Source: Alphaproteobacteria bacterium (GTDB lineage: Bacteria; Pseudomonadota; Alphaproteobacteria; UBA8366). Taken from it: 64,000 nt of DNA. Below are positions 1 through 11,078 of the stretch, one piece after another (position 1 is the stretch's first letter; every line of letters starts with the position of its first letter). The notes beneath the pieces were generated by a model that searched no databases, was not told the DNA's origin, and was given only the letters and a program-made list of their open reading frames with translations. A program made the position numbers and the translations under genes. Location of the stretch: NCBI GenBank assembly GCA_021774335.1, contig JAJFJD010000041.1, positions 30,177 to 94,176 on the forward strand, written 5' to 3'.

Positions 1-1
1 T

Positions 2-559
2 GTCCGCGACGACCTTCTGCCATGGCTACCCGGACTTTGGCTCCAACTCATCACGGTTGCCGTCTTCGTGGTCCCAATCCTGTGGAGTACCGCGATCCGC
101 AACGGTCTCCGCCACATCGTCGATATGACACCGTTGCACTGGTTCGCGTATTTCCACGGAATGCGGATTGCCGCCCTCGGTACCGCGGCAAAGACGGCGT
201 CCGGCGAATTTCCCGTCTACTTCGAGCTTTTCGTCGGCATCCCGGATCTCATTTTCGGATTTTCCGCGTTGTGGGTCGGCAGCCGCCTTCGTCGCGGTAA
301 ATTTTCGGACCGTAATTTCATGCTGTGGAACCTGATCGGCGCGCTCATCGTCGTGCCCAGCGCACCGATCCTACTGCAGCTAGGACTGCCGGGGCCTATG
401 TATGTCTTCGACAGCGTGCCCGACGCGCGCGCCGTGTTCACCTACCCCATGTCGATTGCGCCGATGATTGGCGTGCCGATGTTCGTTCTAATGAACCTCC
501 TGCTTGCATGGCGGCTTTGGGAACGCCGAACCAAACCGGACATGTTTGCCGCCCCATAG
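2..559 (+). CDS. Multipass membrane protein, 5' end outside window
   Basis: The frame is open from base 2 to the TAG at 557-559, so the gene begins upstream; the internal GTG at 68 is not needed as a start. At least four hydrophobic segments are visible: one around codons 12-29, a short one near the FGFSALWVG stretch, one around the LIGALIVVP stretch, and a last one near the C terminus (IGVPMFVLMNLLLAW). The protein ends with a basic tail. I do not recognise the family. It lies 53 bp upstream of the monooxygenase gene on the same strand and could share its transcript. Function unknown; an inner-membrane location is inferred from hydrophobicity alone. Confidence 0.6.
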   Translation, partial: VRDDLLPWLPGLWLQLITVAVFVVPILWSTAIRNGLRHIVDMTPLHWFAYFHGMRIAALGTAAKTASGEFPVYFELFVGIPDLIFGFSALWVGSRLRRGKFSDRNFMLWNLIGALIVVPSAPILLQLGLPGPMYVFDSVPDARAVFTYPMSIAPMIGVPMFVLMNLLLAWRLWERRTKPDMFAAP

Positions 560-612
560 CCCGGCCGCTACAGTACGGCACGGACCAACGGCGTTAAACA
601 CATCGGAAAGCC

Positions 613-2322
613 ATGCCGAATACGACCGACCGCTCCACCGGGGCACAGGAATACGACGCGCTGATCATCGGAGCCGGTTTCTCCGGCCTGTACCAGCTTC
701 ACTGCCTGCGCGATCGGCTGGGGCTTTCGGCACAGGTGTTGGAGACCGCGGACGGCGTTGGCGGCACATGGTATTGGAACCGCTATCCCGGTGCGCGCTG
801 CGAGTCCGAACGCCACTCCTACTCCTACTATTTCTCGAAAGAGATTCTGGAGGAATGGGAATGGTCCGAGCGGTATCCGGAACAACCCGAGATCATGCGT
901 TATCTCAACTATGTCGCGGACAAGCTCGATCTGAAACGCGATATCCAGTTCGGCACCCGCGTAGAGTCGGCGGTCTATGACGAGGCGACCAACCGGTGGC
1001 ACGTCGAGACAGAAGCCGGCGACCAATATACGGCAACCTATCTGATTACGGCGGTCGGTTGCCTGTCCACCGCCAACATTCCCGACATTCCCGGCCTCGA
1101 TAGTTTCGCCGGCGATTGGTATCACACCGGCCAGTGGCCACATGACGGCGTCGACTTCACCGGAAAGCGCGTCGGGCAGATCGGCACCGGGTCGACCGGC
1201 ATCCAAGCGGCACCGGTCATAGCATCGACTGCCGGGCATCTGACCGTGTTCCAGCGAACGCCCAATTATAGCGTGCCGGCGCATAACGGGCCGCTGAGCG
1301 CCGAATTCAAGCAATACCTCCGCGAAAATCACGACGAAATCCGCGCGATCATGCAGAGCACCCCGAACGGCCATCCCTTCCGGATCGCCGACCGGAATGT
1401 CGCCGACGTAACACCGGATGAACGTCTGGCGATCTATGAAGAATCCTGGAGAACGGGCGGACTCCGGTTCCGCGCCGCGTTCCGCGACCTCCTTCTCGAC
1501 AAGGCGGCGAACGATACGGCGGCTGAATTCCTCAAGGATAAGATTCGAACCGTCGTCAAAGATCCTGAAACCGCAGCGAAACTCGCCAATATCGATCACC
1601 CCTACGCGGCCAAGCGCCCACCGATCGACACGCATTATTTCGAGACCTTCAATCGCGATAACGTCACCCTGGTGGACGTCCGTGCAGCCCCGATCGAGCG
1701 CATCACGCCGACCGGCATCGTGACGGTCAATGGGGAGTATCCACTCGACATCATCGTCTTCGCGACCGGGTTCGACGCGATGACCGGCCCGTTGCTCGGC
1801 ATGGACATCCGCGGCCGCGACGGCCAAGCGTTGAAGGACGTCTGGAGCGCCGGACCCAAGACCTATCTCGGCCTGGCGGTTGCCGGTTTTCCCAACATGT
1901 TCACGGTTACCGGGCCCGGCAGCCCCTCCGTCCTCTGCAATATGCCGGTTGCGATCGAGCAGCATGTCGAATGGATCACGGATTGCATTGCCCATATGCG
2001 CGAAAACGGGATCGACAGGATCGAAGCTGGCCCCGAAGCCGCGGAAAAATGGGTCGAACATGTCAACGACGCGGCGAACGCCACGCTATTGCCCTTGGTG
2101 AAACACTCCTGGTATCTCGGCGCCAACGTGCCCGGGAAGCCCCGCGTGTTCATGCCCTACGCCGGCGGCATGACCCGCTACCGCGCCGTCTGTGACGACA
2201 TCGCAGCGAAGGGTTACGAAGGCTTCCGGAAAGAAGGTGGGGGACACGAGAAACATCCACCCCAAGGCGCCACGGTCGGCGATTTCGGCCCTGCGGCGGC
2301 AATCGATGCGCCGGGCGTGTGA
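613..2322 (+). CDS. Flavin-containing (Baeyer-Villiger type) monooxygenase
   Basis: The 569-aa product has the layout of class B flavoprotein monooxygenases of the cyclohexanone monooxygenase group. An FAD Rossmann motif GAGFSG is at residues 20-25, the Baeyer-Villiger fingerprint FxGxxxHxxxWP runs from F165 to P176, and a second dinucleotide (NADPH) motif GTGSTG is at 191-196. Known members insert oxygen next to a ketone using FAD, NADPH and O2 in the cytoplasm. A TWYWNRYPGARC-type stretch near residue 56 is also characteristic. Length is normal. The start is preceded by GGAAAG only about 3 nt away, so translation may be modest. Substrate cannot be told from sequence. A long antisense frame over this gene is a codon-bias shadow. 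Confidence 0.93.
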   Translation: MPNTTDRSTGAQEYDALIIGAGFSGLYQLHCLRDRLGLSAQVLETADGVGGTWYWNRYPGARCESERHSYSYYFSKEILEEWEWSERYPEQPEIMRYLNYVADKLDLKRDIQFGTRVESAVYDEATNRWHVETEAGDQYTATYLITAVGCLSTANIPDIPGLDSFAGDWYHTGQWPHDGVDFTGKRVGQIGTGSTGIQAAPVIASTAGHLTVFQRTPNYSVPAHNGPLSAEFKQYLRENHDEIRAIMQSTPNGHPFRIADRNVADVTPDERLAIYEESWRTGGLRFRAAFRDLLLDKAANDTAAEFLKDKIRTVVKDPETAAKLANIDHPYAAKRPPIDTHYFETFNRDNVTLVDVRAAPIERITPTGIVTVNGEYPLDIIVFATGFDAMTGPLLGMDIRGRDGQALKDVWSAGPKTYLGLAVAGFPNMFTVTGPGSPSVLCNMPVAIEQHVEWITDCIAHMRENGIDRIEAGPEAAEKWVEHVNDAANATLLPLVKHSWYLGANVPGKPRVFMPYAGGMTRYRAVCDDIAAKGYEGFRKEGGGHEKHPPQGATVGDFGPAAAIDAPGV

Positions 2323-2486
2323 TGCCGATCTTCCGGCACAAGCTCCTCAACTACGGATAAACAATCAACCGAACCATGCCGATGCGTCGTTATGACAAAT
2401 ACACGCGCATAGGACGGTAACCGAATGCAGTGATAGTATGCGCGGGAATTGGGGCCATCTCGTGTACACCAGGGAGCGTTTTAGAC

Positions 2487-3404
2487 ATGAAATGGCGCGG
2501 ACGGCGGCAAAGTTCGAACGTAGAAGACCAGCGCGGCAGCGGTGGTGGCGGCGGTGGTGGATTCGGCGGGATCCGGTTCCCAATGGGGACAGGACGCCGG
2601 CGGGCCGGCAAACGTGCCGGAATTGGCGGCATCGGGTTGGTCGCCGTGGTTTTGATCTCCATGTTTTTTGGGATCGACCCGGGCCAATTGCTATCAGGTC
2701 TCCAAGGCCCGCCAACCGGAGGGCCGGTGACCCAGCAGGCGCCGCGGAAACCCGGCACTGATCCGCTTCGCGATTTCGTTGCGGTCGTGCTCGCGGATAC
2801 CGAGGATGCCTGGCACGGGCTGTTCAAGACCAACTTCAACCAGTCCTATCGCGAACCGAAACTCGTGCTCTTTTCCGGCGGAGTTCGCTCGGCCTGCGGT
2901 TATGCCGGGTCCGCGGTCGGTCCGTTCTACTGTCCGGGCGACCAAAAAGTGTATCTCGACCTCGATTTCTTCCGGCAACTCAAGGATCGTTTCAAGGCAC
3001 CGGGCGATTTCGCCCAGGCCTATGTGATCGCGCATGAGGTTGGGCATCATGTGCAGACATTGTTGGGCATCTCGAAGAAAGTTCATGAGGCCCGATCCCG
3101 CCTTCCGAAAGCTAAGGCGAACGCCTTATCGGTCCGGCAGGAATTGCAGGCCGATTGCTTCGCCGGCGTATGGGCCAACCACGCAGACCGCGCCAAGAAA
3201 GTTCTGGAATCCGGCGATATCGATGAAGCGCTAAATGCCGCGAGCGCGATCGGGGACGATACATTGCAGCGCCAGGCGCAAGGCCGTGTGGTGCCCGATT
3301 CCTTCACCCACGGCAGTTCCGCTCAGCGGCAGCGATGGTTCAAACGCGGTTTGAAAAGCGGACGCCTGGATCAATGCGATACATTCAATACCCGCTCCTT
3401 ATAA
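2487..3404 (+). CDS. YpfJ-like neutral zinc metallopeptidase
   Basis: ATG at 2487 follows AGGGA at about 12 nt; an upstream in-frame start at 2430 would add 19 residues unlike the family. The 305-aa protein has a basic, glycine-rich head (residues 1-45), one membrane anchor (about 46-63), a low-complexity linker, and a catalytic domain. The zinc motif HEVGH is at residues 183-187, followed by a helix with [11 protein letters not shown] whose acidic residue probably supplies the third ligand. This is the arrangement of the putative neutral zinc metallopeptidase family (E. coli YpfJ). It is expected to be anchored in the inner membrane facing the periplasm. Physiological substrate is unknown for the family. 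Confidence 0.9.
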   Translation: MKWRGRRQSSNVEDQRGSGGGGGGGFGGIRFPMGTGRRRAGKRAGIGGIGLVAVVLISMFFGIDPGQLLSGLQGPPTGGPVTQQAPRKPGTDPLRDFVAVVLADTEDAWHGLFKTNFNQSYREPKLVLFSGGVRSACGYAGSAVGPFYCPGDQKVYLDLDFFRQLKDRFKAPGDFAQAYVIAHEVGHHVQTLLGISKKVHEARSRLPKAKANALSVRQELQADCFAGVWANHADRAKKVLESGDIDEALNAASAIGDDTLQRQAQGRVVPDSFTHGSSAQRQRWFKRGLKSGRLDQCDTFNTRSL

Positions 3405-3459
3405 CGCCGGGCCAAAGCAATTTACGAGACATGCCGATTCAGCGTGTGTGGAGATAGTT

Positions 3460-4947
<1,488 letters not shown>

Positions 4948-4989
4948 TTGACCGGAAGCGCCGCCGGGACAGTCGCCAGATCGCCGGGT

Positions 4990-5403
4990 CTATTCGTAAA
5001 TCCCTTGACCGTCGGACCGGTAATCGGGACCTAGGAGGAGCCGCTCCGGTGAGCTCTTCAACAGTTCTTCCGCCGAACTCGCGCCGGGCAATTGACCGGG
5101 CAGCCCTTCCTCGAGGATCGGCATGCCCCGAAGCTCCGGTTCGGAGGGCGTAGGCTGCGATAATGCGCTCAACGGATCGTTGTCGATCGCGCGTTGCTCC
5201 TCGATGCATCGGCGCATCGGCAGCGTTCCCGGAATATTGCCAAGCCGCTTACATATCTCGAAATACGTGCCAATTGAGCCCGATTGCGCCCGCGGCTGAT
5301 CGCCGCCCGCAAAGGACATCATTAGCACAAACGCCAGCGCAAACACGGCCGCCGCTGGTGCGAAAACAGGACATTTGGCACAACCGCTCACGATGCGGGA
5401 CAC
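4990..5403 (-). CDS. Small secreted or membrane-anchored protein, unknown
   Basis: This 137-aa product starts with a short basic/Cys-containing head and one hydrophobic helix (about residues 15-34, AAVFALAFVLMMSFAG). A polar domain follows with two Cys (EICKRL and RRCIEEQ) spaced to form a disulfide. The tail is rich in Pro, Glu and Ser. A signal-anchor or exported protein is the simplest reading. It converges on the ATPase gene (42-bp gap) and is divergent from the next gene. I do not recognise a family. It is preferred over the long antisense frame through it because it has an export signal and a coherent start. Confidence 0.55.
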   Translation of the reverse strand: MSRIVSGCAKCPVFAPAAAVFALAFVLMMSFAGGDQPRAQSGSIGTYFEICKRLGNIPGTLPMRRCIEEQRAIDNDPLSALSQPTPSEPELRGMPILEEGLPGQLPGASSAEELLKSSPERLLLGPDYRSDGQGIYE

Positions 5404-5586
5404 TCCTCGCTCATAATCAACCTCGGTACAGTATGGGGTATCGAGGGCGTGACTGCATTGATCGAAAACACACCGGCGGTCCGCTGCGCAGCGAGCGGCA
5501 GTGCCAAATTGCCTGGTATTCGAGCGGAGAAAACGCTAACAACGCTCATACCGTTGGCCCGTCCACAGTCGAAATTTTCATCGCGC

Positions 5587-6126
5587 ATGCCCCGCTCTCG
5601 CCGTACCGATCCTCAAATTGGCTTCATCGTCGTCACACTGGCCGGTCTCCTGTCGGGCGCCGTTTCCGGCTACGTCGCAACGCTACCCTTCGAGGCACTA
5701 CCCGGCTGGCTGCCGCCATTCTTACCCGGATTGGTCTACGGAGGATTAACGGGATCCTGCCTCGCGGCAATGGGGGCAACCGGATGGGGCCGGGCGATAA
5801 TGTTCGCGGGTATCATGGTCGTGTCCTGGGCAATCGGGCTGCAACTCGCACCGTTGACGTGTGCCAACTGGCTTACAGGCGGCGGCGTTGGATGCACGCT
5901 CTATTCCGCCGGTTTGATGGCTGGGTTCGCGGGCACCAGCAGCCTTATCGTCGTCGCCGCCTTCCTTTTCCCGGGCCTGCGCAAGCTGTCTTTCGCTCTT
6001 CCCCTCTTGATCCTGGGAACCGCGGCCGGCGCCTTGCTCGAATTGGGTCCGTACTGGGTATTTTGCGGTTGGCAGGTCGCGGCCAACGCACTTATCGGAT
6101 GGCATCTTTTCTTAAATCGCGCCTGA
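5587..6126 (+). CDS. Multipass membrane protein, unknown
   Basis: A 179-aa hydrophobic protein if it starts at the ATG at 5587 (MPRSRR, basic then membrane). The frame is open back to a GTG at 5449, but that extension is polar and unlike a membrane protein N terminus. About five transmembrane segments are visible, with conserved-looking Gly/Ala packing motifs and Cys in the third loop. The gene lies 67 bp before the MFS transporter on the same strand. No family is recognised; the topology is seen, the function is not. Confidence 0.6.
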   Translation: MPRSRRTDPQIGFIVVTLAGLLSGAVSGYVATLPFEALPGWLPPFLPGLVYGGLTGSCLAAMGATGWGRAIMFAGIMVVSWAIGLQLAPLTCANWLTGGGVGCTLYSAGLMAGFAGTSSLIVVAAFLFPGLRKLSFALPLLILGTAAGALLELGPYWVFCGWQVAANALIGWHLFLNRA

Positions 6127-6193
6127 CGCGTCGCGCTGGTTGCCCCGGACCCGGTGGTCTAAGCTGCGGGCCCGCCATGACGCCGGAAGTTCC

Positions 6194-7435
6194 ATGCCGA
6201 GCCAATCCGAAGACCGCGCAGCCCTGAGACGTTACGCCGTGATGGCGGCGTCGTTGCTGTTCTTGCTGATCGGCACGGGCAGCATCTACTTCCTCGTCGT
6301 CGCATTGAAGTCGATCAGTGCAGAGTTCGATTGGCCACGGGCGGTCCCATCGCTCGCCTATTCGCTGCAGTATTTCGGCGGCGGCATCGGCGGCATCTTC
6401 ATGGGATATCTGCTGGACCGGTCGGGCATGGGCATACCGGCAATTTTGGGCGCCAGCATGATCGGGCTCGGCGGCATCCTTACCAGTGGCATCTCCACGC
6501 AATGGGAACTGTATGCCATCTACGGCGTGCTGACCGGATTCCTGGGCCGGGCCGCCCTGTTCTCGCCTTTGATGGCGAACATCACGCGATGGTTCGACCA
6601 TAAGAAAAGCATGGCGGCCGGAATTCTCGGGTCGGGCCAGGGTCTTGCCGGAGCGTTTTGGCCGCCGATTTTCCAGCATTTCAACGACGCCATCGGCTGG
6701 CGTCAAACCTCGTTTTGGTATGGCGTCTTCGCGCTGGCGACAATGCTGCCGCTCTGCCTGATCCTGCGGCAGAAGCCGCCACAGGTCGGTCCCGCTCCGC
6801 TTCCCCCAACCAGCGGCTCCATGCCGCTCGCGGACAGGCAGCCGGTGAGACTGCCACTGTCGCCGCGGGCAATACAAATAAGCCTCTCGATCGCCTCGAT
6901 CGGGTGCTGCGTCGCAATGGCCTTGCCCTTGGCGCATGCGGCATCCCATGTCAGCGACATTGGGTATTCACCGGCACGAGGCGCGGAAATCCTCTCGCTC
7001 ATGCTGGCCAGCGCGGCCGTCAGTTGCCTGGTCGGCGTCGGATTCCTGGGCGGACGCTTCGGCGGGTTGCGCGCGATCTTCATCTTCTCGGCCGCGCAAG
7101 CGTTGTTCCTCGGCGTGCTGGCCTTCGTCGACAGCCTGACGGCGATCTATGTGACCGCAGTGCTGTTCGGATTAGGCTATGGCGGAATCCTGCCCTGCTA
7201 TCCGGTCATCGTACGCGAGCATCTGCCGGCCCGCGAGGCCGGCCGCCGCACAGGCATGGTCATCCTGTGCGCCGGTGGCGGCATGGCGCTCGGCGCCTGG
7301 CTCGGCGGCGCAGTTTTCGATGTGACGGGATCCTACAAAATCGCCTTTCTGATCGGCGTCGTCTTCAATATCGGGAATCTTGCCATCATCGGCGCCCTGA
7401 TCGCGCATACGCGGAGCCGCCCGGCGCTTGCGTGA
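6194..7435 (+). CDS. MFS transporter, OFA/monocarboxylate-like
   Basis: From the ATG at 6194 (CGGAAG upstream) the product is 413 aa, typical for a 12-helix major facilitator. The first half carries the loop 2-3 signature GYLLDRSGMG (consensus GxLaDrxG), followed by the second bundle after a polar central loop near residues 195-225. The pattern, including a WF.hkks-type stretch after helix 4, resembles OFA/monocarboxylate-type MFS permeases often found beside carboxylic-acid catabolism genes. An upstream GTG at 6140 would add 18 residues of charged sequence and is less likely. Substrate is not predictable. It is followed 44 bp later by a HAD hydrolase gene. Confidence 0.88.
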   Translation: MPSQSEDRAALRRYAVMAASLLFLLIGTGSIYFLVVALKSISAEFDWPRAVPSLAYSLQYFGGGIGGIFMGYLLDRSGMGIPAILGASMIGLGGILTSGISTQWELYAIYGVLTGFLGRAALFSPLMANITRWFDHKKSMAAGILGSGQGLAGAFWPPIFQHFNDAIGWRQTSFWYGVFALATMLPLCLILRQKPPQVGPAPLPPTSGSMPLADRQPVRLPLSPRAIQISLSIASIGCCVAMALPLAHAASHVSDIGYSPARGAEILSLMLASAAVSCLVGVGFLGGRFGGLRAIFIFSAAQALFLGVLAFVDSLTAIYVTAVLFGLGYGGILPCYPVIVREHLPAREAGRRTGMVILCAGGGMALGAWLGGAVFDVTGSYKIAFLIGVVFNIGNLAIIGALIAHTRSRPALA

Positions 7436-7479
7436 TCGTCAACGCCGACGCAGCCATGAATTGAGGAGCAAGAAACATC

Positions 7480-8121
7480 ATGAATTCGCCCGAACATGGA
7501 TCGCCAACAGGCCAATTCGATGCCGTCATCTTCGACCTCCTCACCGCGCTCATCGACTCCTGGTCGCTTTGGAATGACGTGGCCGGATCCGAAGAAGATG
7601 GACTGCGGTGGCGCAAGGAATATCTGAAACTTACTTACGGCGCAGGCGCGTATCGGCCCTACGAGACAATCGTGGCGGAAGCGGCGGAAGCAGCTGAGAT
7701 TAACAGAGAAGCAGCCGGCGAATTGGCGCGCCGCTGGGGCGAACTCAAAGCCTGGCCGGAAACGCACCGCGTTCTTACCGAGCTTCACAAACACGCGGTG
7801 CTTGGCGTCGTGACGAATTGTTCAGTACAGCTGGGCCACGCCGCCGCGGAAAGTGTTTTTGGCGACTTCCAAGTGGTCATCACGGCGGAGGAAGCCGGAT
7901 TTTACAAACCTTGCCGAGAAACCTACGCCAAGACCCTTGAGGCAATGGGCACCGATCCGGCGCGCACCCTTTTCGTCGCCGGGTCCGGCGCCGACGTGCC
8001 CGGCGCATCGGCCTTAGGGATGCCGGTCTACTGGCACAATCGAATTGGATTGCAGGCGGTCGACGATGTCTCACCGACCTATGTCGAGCGGACACTCGAT
8101 CGACTTCTCACGCTCGTATGA
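7480..8121 (+). CDS. HAD-superfamily hydrolase (haloacid dehalogenase type)
   Basis: The 213-aa product shows all four HAD motifs. Motif I has nucleophile D19 in IFDLLTAL, motif II is VVTNCS, motif III is the Lys of FYKPCRETY, and motif IV is AGSGADVPGA. In motif I the second Asp of phosphatases (DxD) is replaced by Leu (D-L-L-T), as in L-2-haloacid dehalogenases, where this position is not acidic. Motif IV also resembles dehalogenases more than phosphatases. A cap domain occupies about residues 25-85. GAGGAG precedes the ATG. Either a 2-haloacid dehalogenase or a related phosphohydrolase is possible; I favour the former only weakly. Confidence 0.88.
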   Translation: MNSPEHGSPTGQFDAVIFDLLTALIDSWSLWNDVAGSEEDGLRWRKEYLKLTYGAGAYRPYETIVAEAAEAAEINREAAGELARRWGELKAWPETHRVLTELHKHAVLGVVTNCSVQLGHAAAESVFGDFQVVITAEEAGFYKPCRETYAKTLEAMGTDPARTLFVAGSGADVPGASALGMPVYWHNRIGLQAVDDVSPTYVERTLDRLLTLV

Positions 8122-8146
8122 GCGGAGCGTCCAATCGACTGAGCCT

Positions 8147-9493
8147 TTAACTCTCCGGCCCGCCGTTGCGTATATTCAATGCCTTCAAGGCATCCGCAAT
8201 CGGAATAAACAAGTTCAGCGATTCGGTCCTCTCCGTGATGACCTTGAGGACGCTTATGCCAACGACATTGCCTTTGGCATCCAAGAGCGGACCACCGCTG
8301 TTGCCTCCCGAGATAGCCGCATCCGATTGGATAAATCTTAGCCTCGCACGGCCGAAGATGCGAACCGCACTAACAATCCCCGTTGTCACGGTTGATTTGA
8401 GGCTTTCGGAATGCGGCGTTCCGACAACATATACCTTCTCCAGCCGCTGGGCCGGCTTAGGCCGAAGGGCAAGAGCATGAGGAACCCGAAGCGGTACTTT
8501 CACAAGGGCAACGTCCCTTCTGACGCTTCTTCGCAGAACCTGCCCTTCAAGCTCAAGTCCATTGCTCAGAATCACGCTAACCTTTTTCGCGTCGCCGACG
8601 ACATGTTGATTCGTCATGATCAACCCATGTTCAGCAATGACAAAACCCGATCCATGCCCGGTGCCGACGCGAAGAGTGACAACCGAAGGAATAATTCTAT
8701 CTACTGTTTCATTAAATGGTCTTTTAAGTAATTTTTGTTTGGGAATAGATAACTCTACAAGTTTAATGGGTTTATTATCCGAATTATACTTACCTAATGA
8801 GATGTTTCTGAAGTCTTCGGACCCCAACATATTTTCTACTGCGGACGCAAATGCACTATTAAAGGTCGACCTAAATCCGCTTCTATTTGATTTCTTCTGT
8901 TTATGATAGCCTTCCGTCTTTAATTTCAGCACTTCTCTTTTCGTTAAACTTGAAAGAACCGTCCACTCGACTGACACATACATTTCGCCGCTGTATTTTC
9001 TGAGGGGGCGTCCATCCCACCAATGATGGGCATGACAAAAGTTTCCCCTCATCTCGGTAATCCTCCCGCCGACTAAATACTCGGCGGAAGAAACGGATTC
9101 CTCGCGCTTGAAAAGCGATTTCGGATCACCGGCAATATTCAAGCCCTTCTGGCTCAGAGTTTCATGGAAGATTTCGCCAACTTCGCCTCTCCAATCACCC
9201 AGCAAAGATCTGCCGGATCCCCACTCAACCGTCGCATCACTGCCAAATCGGTGGTTACAGAGATGTCCATCGACACCGGGCACACCGGCCGAGGGGAAAT
9301 GCGCGATCGCCGTCCCCCGCTTGATGTCGACGACGACTTTTCGCAGGGCAAAGCTGGCCTGTTTGTCGGTCGGCACATCGATCCCGGCGACGTCTGACGA
9401 TTCAACTTTCGGAATGGACATGGTGTCGGTCGTGCCGCACCCCGAAACCAGAAAGAAAAACGAAACGGCAGTGGCAAGACGCACGCATGACAT
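8147..9493 (-). CDS. Lipoprotein with trypsin-like (S1C) protease domain
   Basis: The 448-aa product has a lipobox LVSGC with C19, so it should be a lipoprotein. Residues 20 to about 270 form a domain I do not recognise. The C-terminal 170 residues form a trypsin-like fold with triad H297 (TNQHVV), D327 (RRDVALVKV) and S399 (GGNSGGP). No PDZ domain follows, unlike DegP/DegQ. The coding strand is much AT-richer than its neighbours, especially 8690-8950, and uses AT-rich codons, which suggests acquisition from another genome. It converges on the HAD gene with a 25-bp gap. Known relatives act as periplasmic proteases; the substrate and the N-terminal domain are open. Confidence 0.9.
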   Translation of the reverse strand: MSCVRLATAVSFFFLVSGCGTTDTMSIPKVESSDVAGIDVPTDKQASFALRKVVVDIKRGTAIAHFPSAGVPGVDGHLCNHRFGSDATVEWGSGRSLLGDWRGEVGEIFHETLSQKGLNIAGDPKSLFKREESVSSAEYLVGGRITEMRGNFCHAHHWWDGRPLRKYSGEMYVSVEWTVLSSLTKREVLKLKTEGYHKQKKSNRSGFRSTFNSAFASAVENMLGSEDFRNISLGKYNSDNKPIKLVELSIPKQKLLKRPFNETVDRIIPSVVTLRVGTGHGSGFVIAEHGLIMTNQHVVGDAKKVSVILSNGLELEGQVLRRSVRRDVALVKVPLRVPHALALRPKPAQRLEKVYVVGTPHSESLKSTVTTGIVSAVRIFGRARLRFIQSDAAISGGNSGGPLLDAKGNVVGISVLKVITERTESLNLFIPIADALKALNIRNGGPES

Positions 9494-9669
9494 GACTCAT
9501 ATCCTCATTGATCTTTGGCAATCAAAATACAACTTCAGGATATGATTTTAGTATTGATGGATTCGCCGCCGCAAGCTCAACGAAATCCGCCGCGGCGCCA
9601 CGGGTCTCGTTTTAGAAAGCACGGCTGACAATGCGAATGCTCACGCCATAAGGAACCGACGCGCAGTAC

Positions 9670-11010
9670 CTAGTCTTGCACCGGCTCTATTCTGAATTCG
9701 CCGTTGGCCGGCGGCACGACCGCCCTTTCGACCGGTGCGTCGACCTGCGGTACCCAATCGTAGGGATAGCGGTATGCTCGAAAGACGTCGCTCAGGAATT
9801 GCGCGTCGTCGTCCATCAGATTGTAGGGACAGACATATTCCCAGACGATTTCGCAATCCCGCGTGACCTCGATAACGCGACCGCACCGTGACTCGGTTAT
9901 CAGCGTATTGCCGTTCGGAAGGCGTTGGGCCGCGCTTTCATAGCGGCTGTAGAACTTTACGTCCTCTCCTTCGGACGGGAAGCCGGCGGTGTGCGCGGAA
10001 TACTCCCAAACGAGATCGAGTGTAATCGGATCGATCTCCAGCACCCTGGAGCTATCCCGCAAGGCATTCCATGTCCCGTCCGGCGCACCGGGGTTCGGGC
10101 TGCCGAAACCCGCAGCCCCGCCATTGTCGAACACCAAGATATTCCCTTCGCCCGGCAGGCCCTTCGGAATTATGTGGGCGTGGTGCGGTCCGATGATGCA
10201 GCTCAGCGCCTTGAGCGCCGGTGAACTGGCATAGTCAGGTCCGATTTTCCAGACGATCTCTCCGGTTTTCTTCGAGATGATGTACAGGATGGTGCCGCGG
10301 TCGTCCGTGATGATGTTCTCAGGATCGAACCGCTCGTCCCCGGCATCGAACCATTTGTTCGGCCCCACATAAGATATGGTGTTCTGGAAGACGGCATGCT
10401 GATTTCGGCAATGGCGCATGATCGCGTTCTTAGCCGCCTCGGAGTGTCCAAATTCCTCGAAATGATCGGCCGGCATCCAGTCCCACGAGATTTCGCCATC
10501 CCACGTCACTTCCAACATACGGGTGGAGCGCGGCAGATAATCCCTGCTGATGTCGGGCCAGGTCCCGCTTCGGTAGCTCAGCATCAAGGTGTTACAGTCA
10601 TTTAGCTTCGGCGCCATGCCGGGCACGTAATACCCGACCGGGCATCCTTCGCGGACGAGGTCATGGTTCTGCCGGGCGGACCAGGCGCGTTTTCCGTCGA
10701 TGTCGAGTTCGTCCGCCTTCTCGAATTTCCATTCGACGTTGCCGTCCCAATCCTCCTGAACGACGTCGTCACACCCTATGTGATGGTCGTATTCCTGGGT
10801 CACCCTGCCGATCTGGCCGCCGAGGATCCGGCCTTCCGGCAACATGTTGATCATGTAGCCGTCGAACTGAGGCCAGCTCCGGACCACATTGCCGTTCATG
10901 TCGACGAGGACCGCCCCGACCCCATGCTTTTTGGACGGATACAATGTGTATCCATTGAAGCATTTTTCGGGCTTGTAGATCGTCGTACCGGTCGGAAATA
11001 CCGTTTGCAT
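9670..11010 (-). CDS. Arylsulfotransferase-like (ASST) beta-propeller protein
   Basis: The 446-aa protein has the repeating pattern of the aryl-sulfate sulfotransferase family: blades with G-N-V-V, W-D-G-N/E-I and L-P-N-G-N-T-L-I motifs, a conserved HCRNQHAV segment and a GPHHAHIIP stretch. Characterised ASSTs transfer sulfate between phenols through a catalytic His in the periplasm. This one has no signal peptide (it starts MQTVFPTGTTIYKPEK), so it may be cytoplasmic and may not have the classical activity. It is the third gene of a minus-strand set after the VOC and old-yellow-enzyme genes (68-bp gap). A distant paralogue lies at 41792-42901. Confidence 0.8.
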   Translation of the reverse strand: MQTVFPTGTTIYKPEKCFNGYTLYPSKKHGVGAVLVDMNGNVVRSWPQFDGYMINMLPEGRILGGQIGRVTQEYDHHIGCDDVVQEDWDGNVEWKFEKADELDIDGKRAWSARQNHDLVREGCPVGYYVPGMAPKLNDCNTLMLSYRSGTWPDISRDYLPRSTRMLEVTWDGEISWDWMPADHFEEFGHSEAAKNAIMRHCRNQHAVFQNTISYVGPNKWFDAGDERFDPENIITDDRGTILYIISKKTGEIVWKIGPDYASSPALKALSCIIGPHHAHIIPKGLPGEGNILVFDNGGAAGFGSPNPGAPDGTWNALRDSSRVLEIDPITLDLVWEYSAHTAGFPSEGEDVKFYSRYESAAQRLPNGNTLITESRCGRVIEVTRDCEIVWEYVCPYNLMDDDAQFLSDVFRAYRYPYDWVPQVDAPVERAVVPPANGEFRIEPVQD

Positions 11011-11078
11011 TGCTCTGACTCTCGAATGATGACGCTTTGATTTGCCGACGCGGATAGCTGAGTTCGAAAATCCGGAGG

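Noticed and set aside
568..2061. 497-codon antisense frame over the monooxygenase gene
   Set aside because: It mirrors the GC3 pattern of the true gene, has no family motifs and lacks a ribosome site.
5163..6227. 354-codon plus frame across two small genes
   Set aside because: Composition is Arg/Pro/Gly-rich as in shifted frames, and it conflicts with an export signal on one side and membrane helices on the other.
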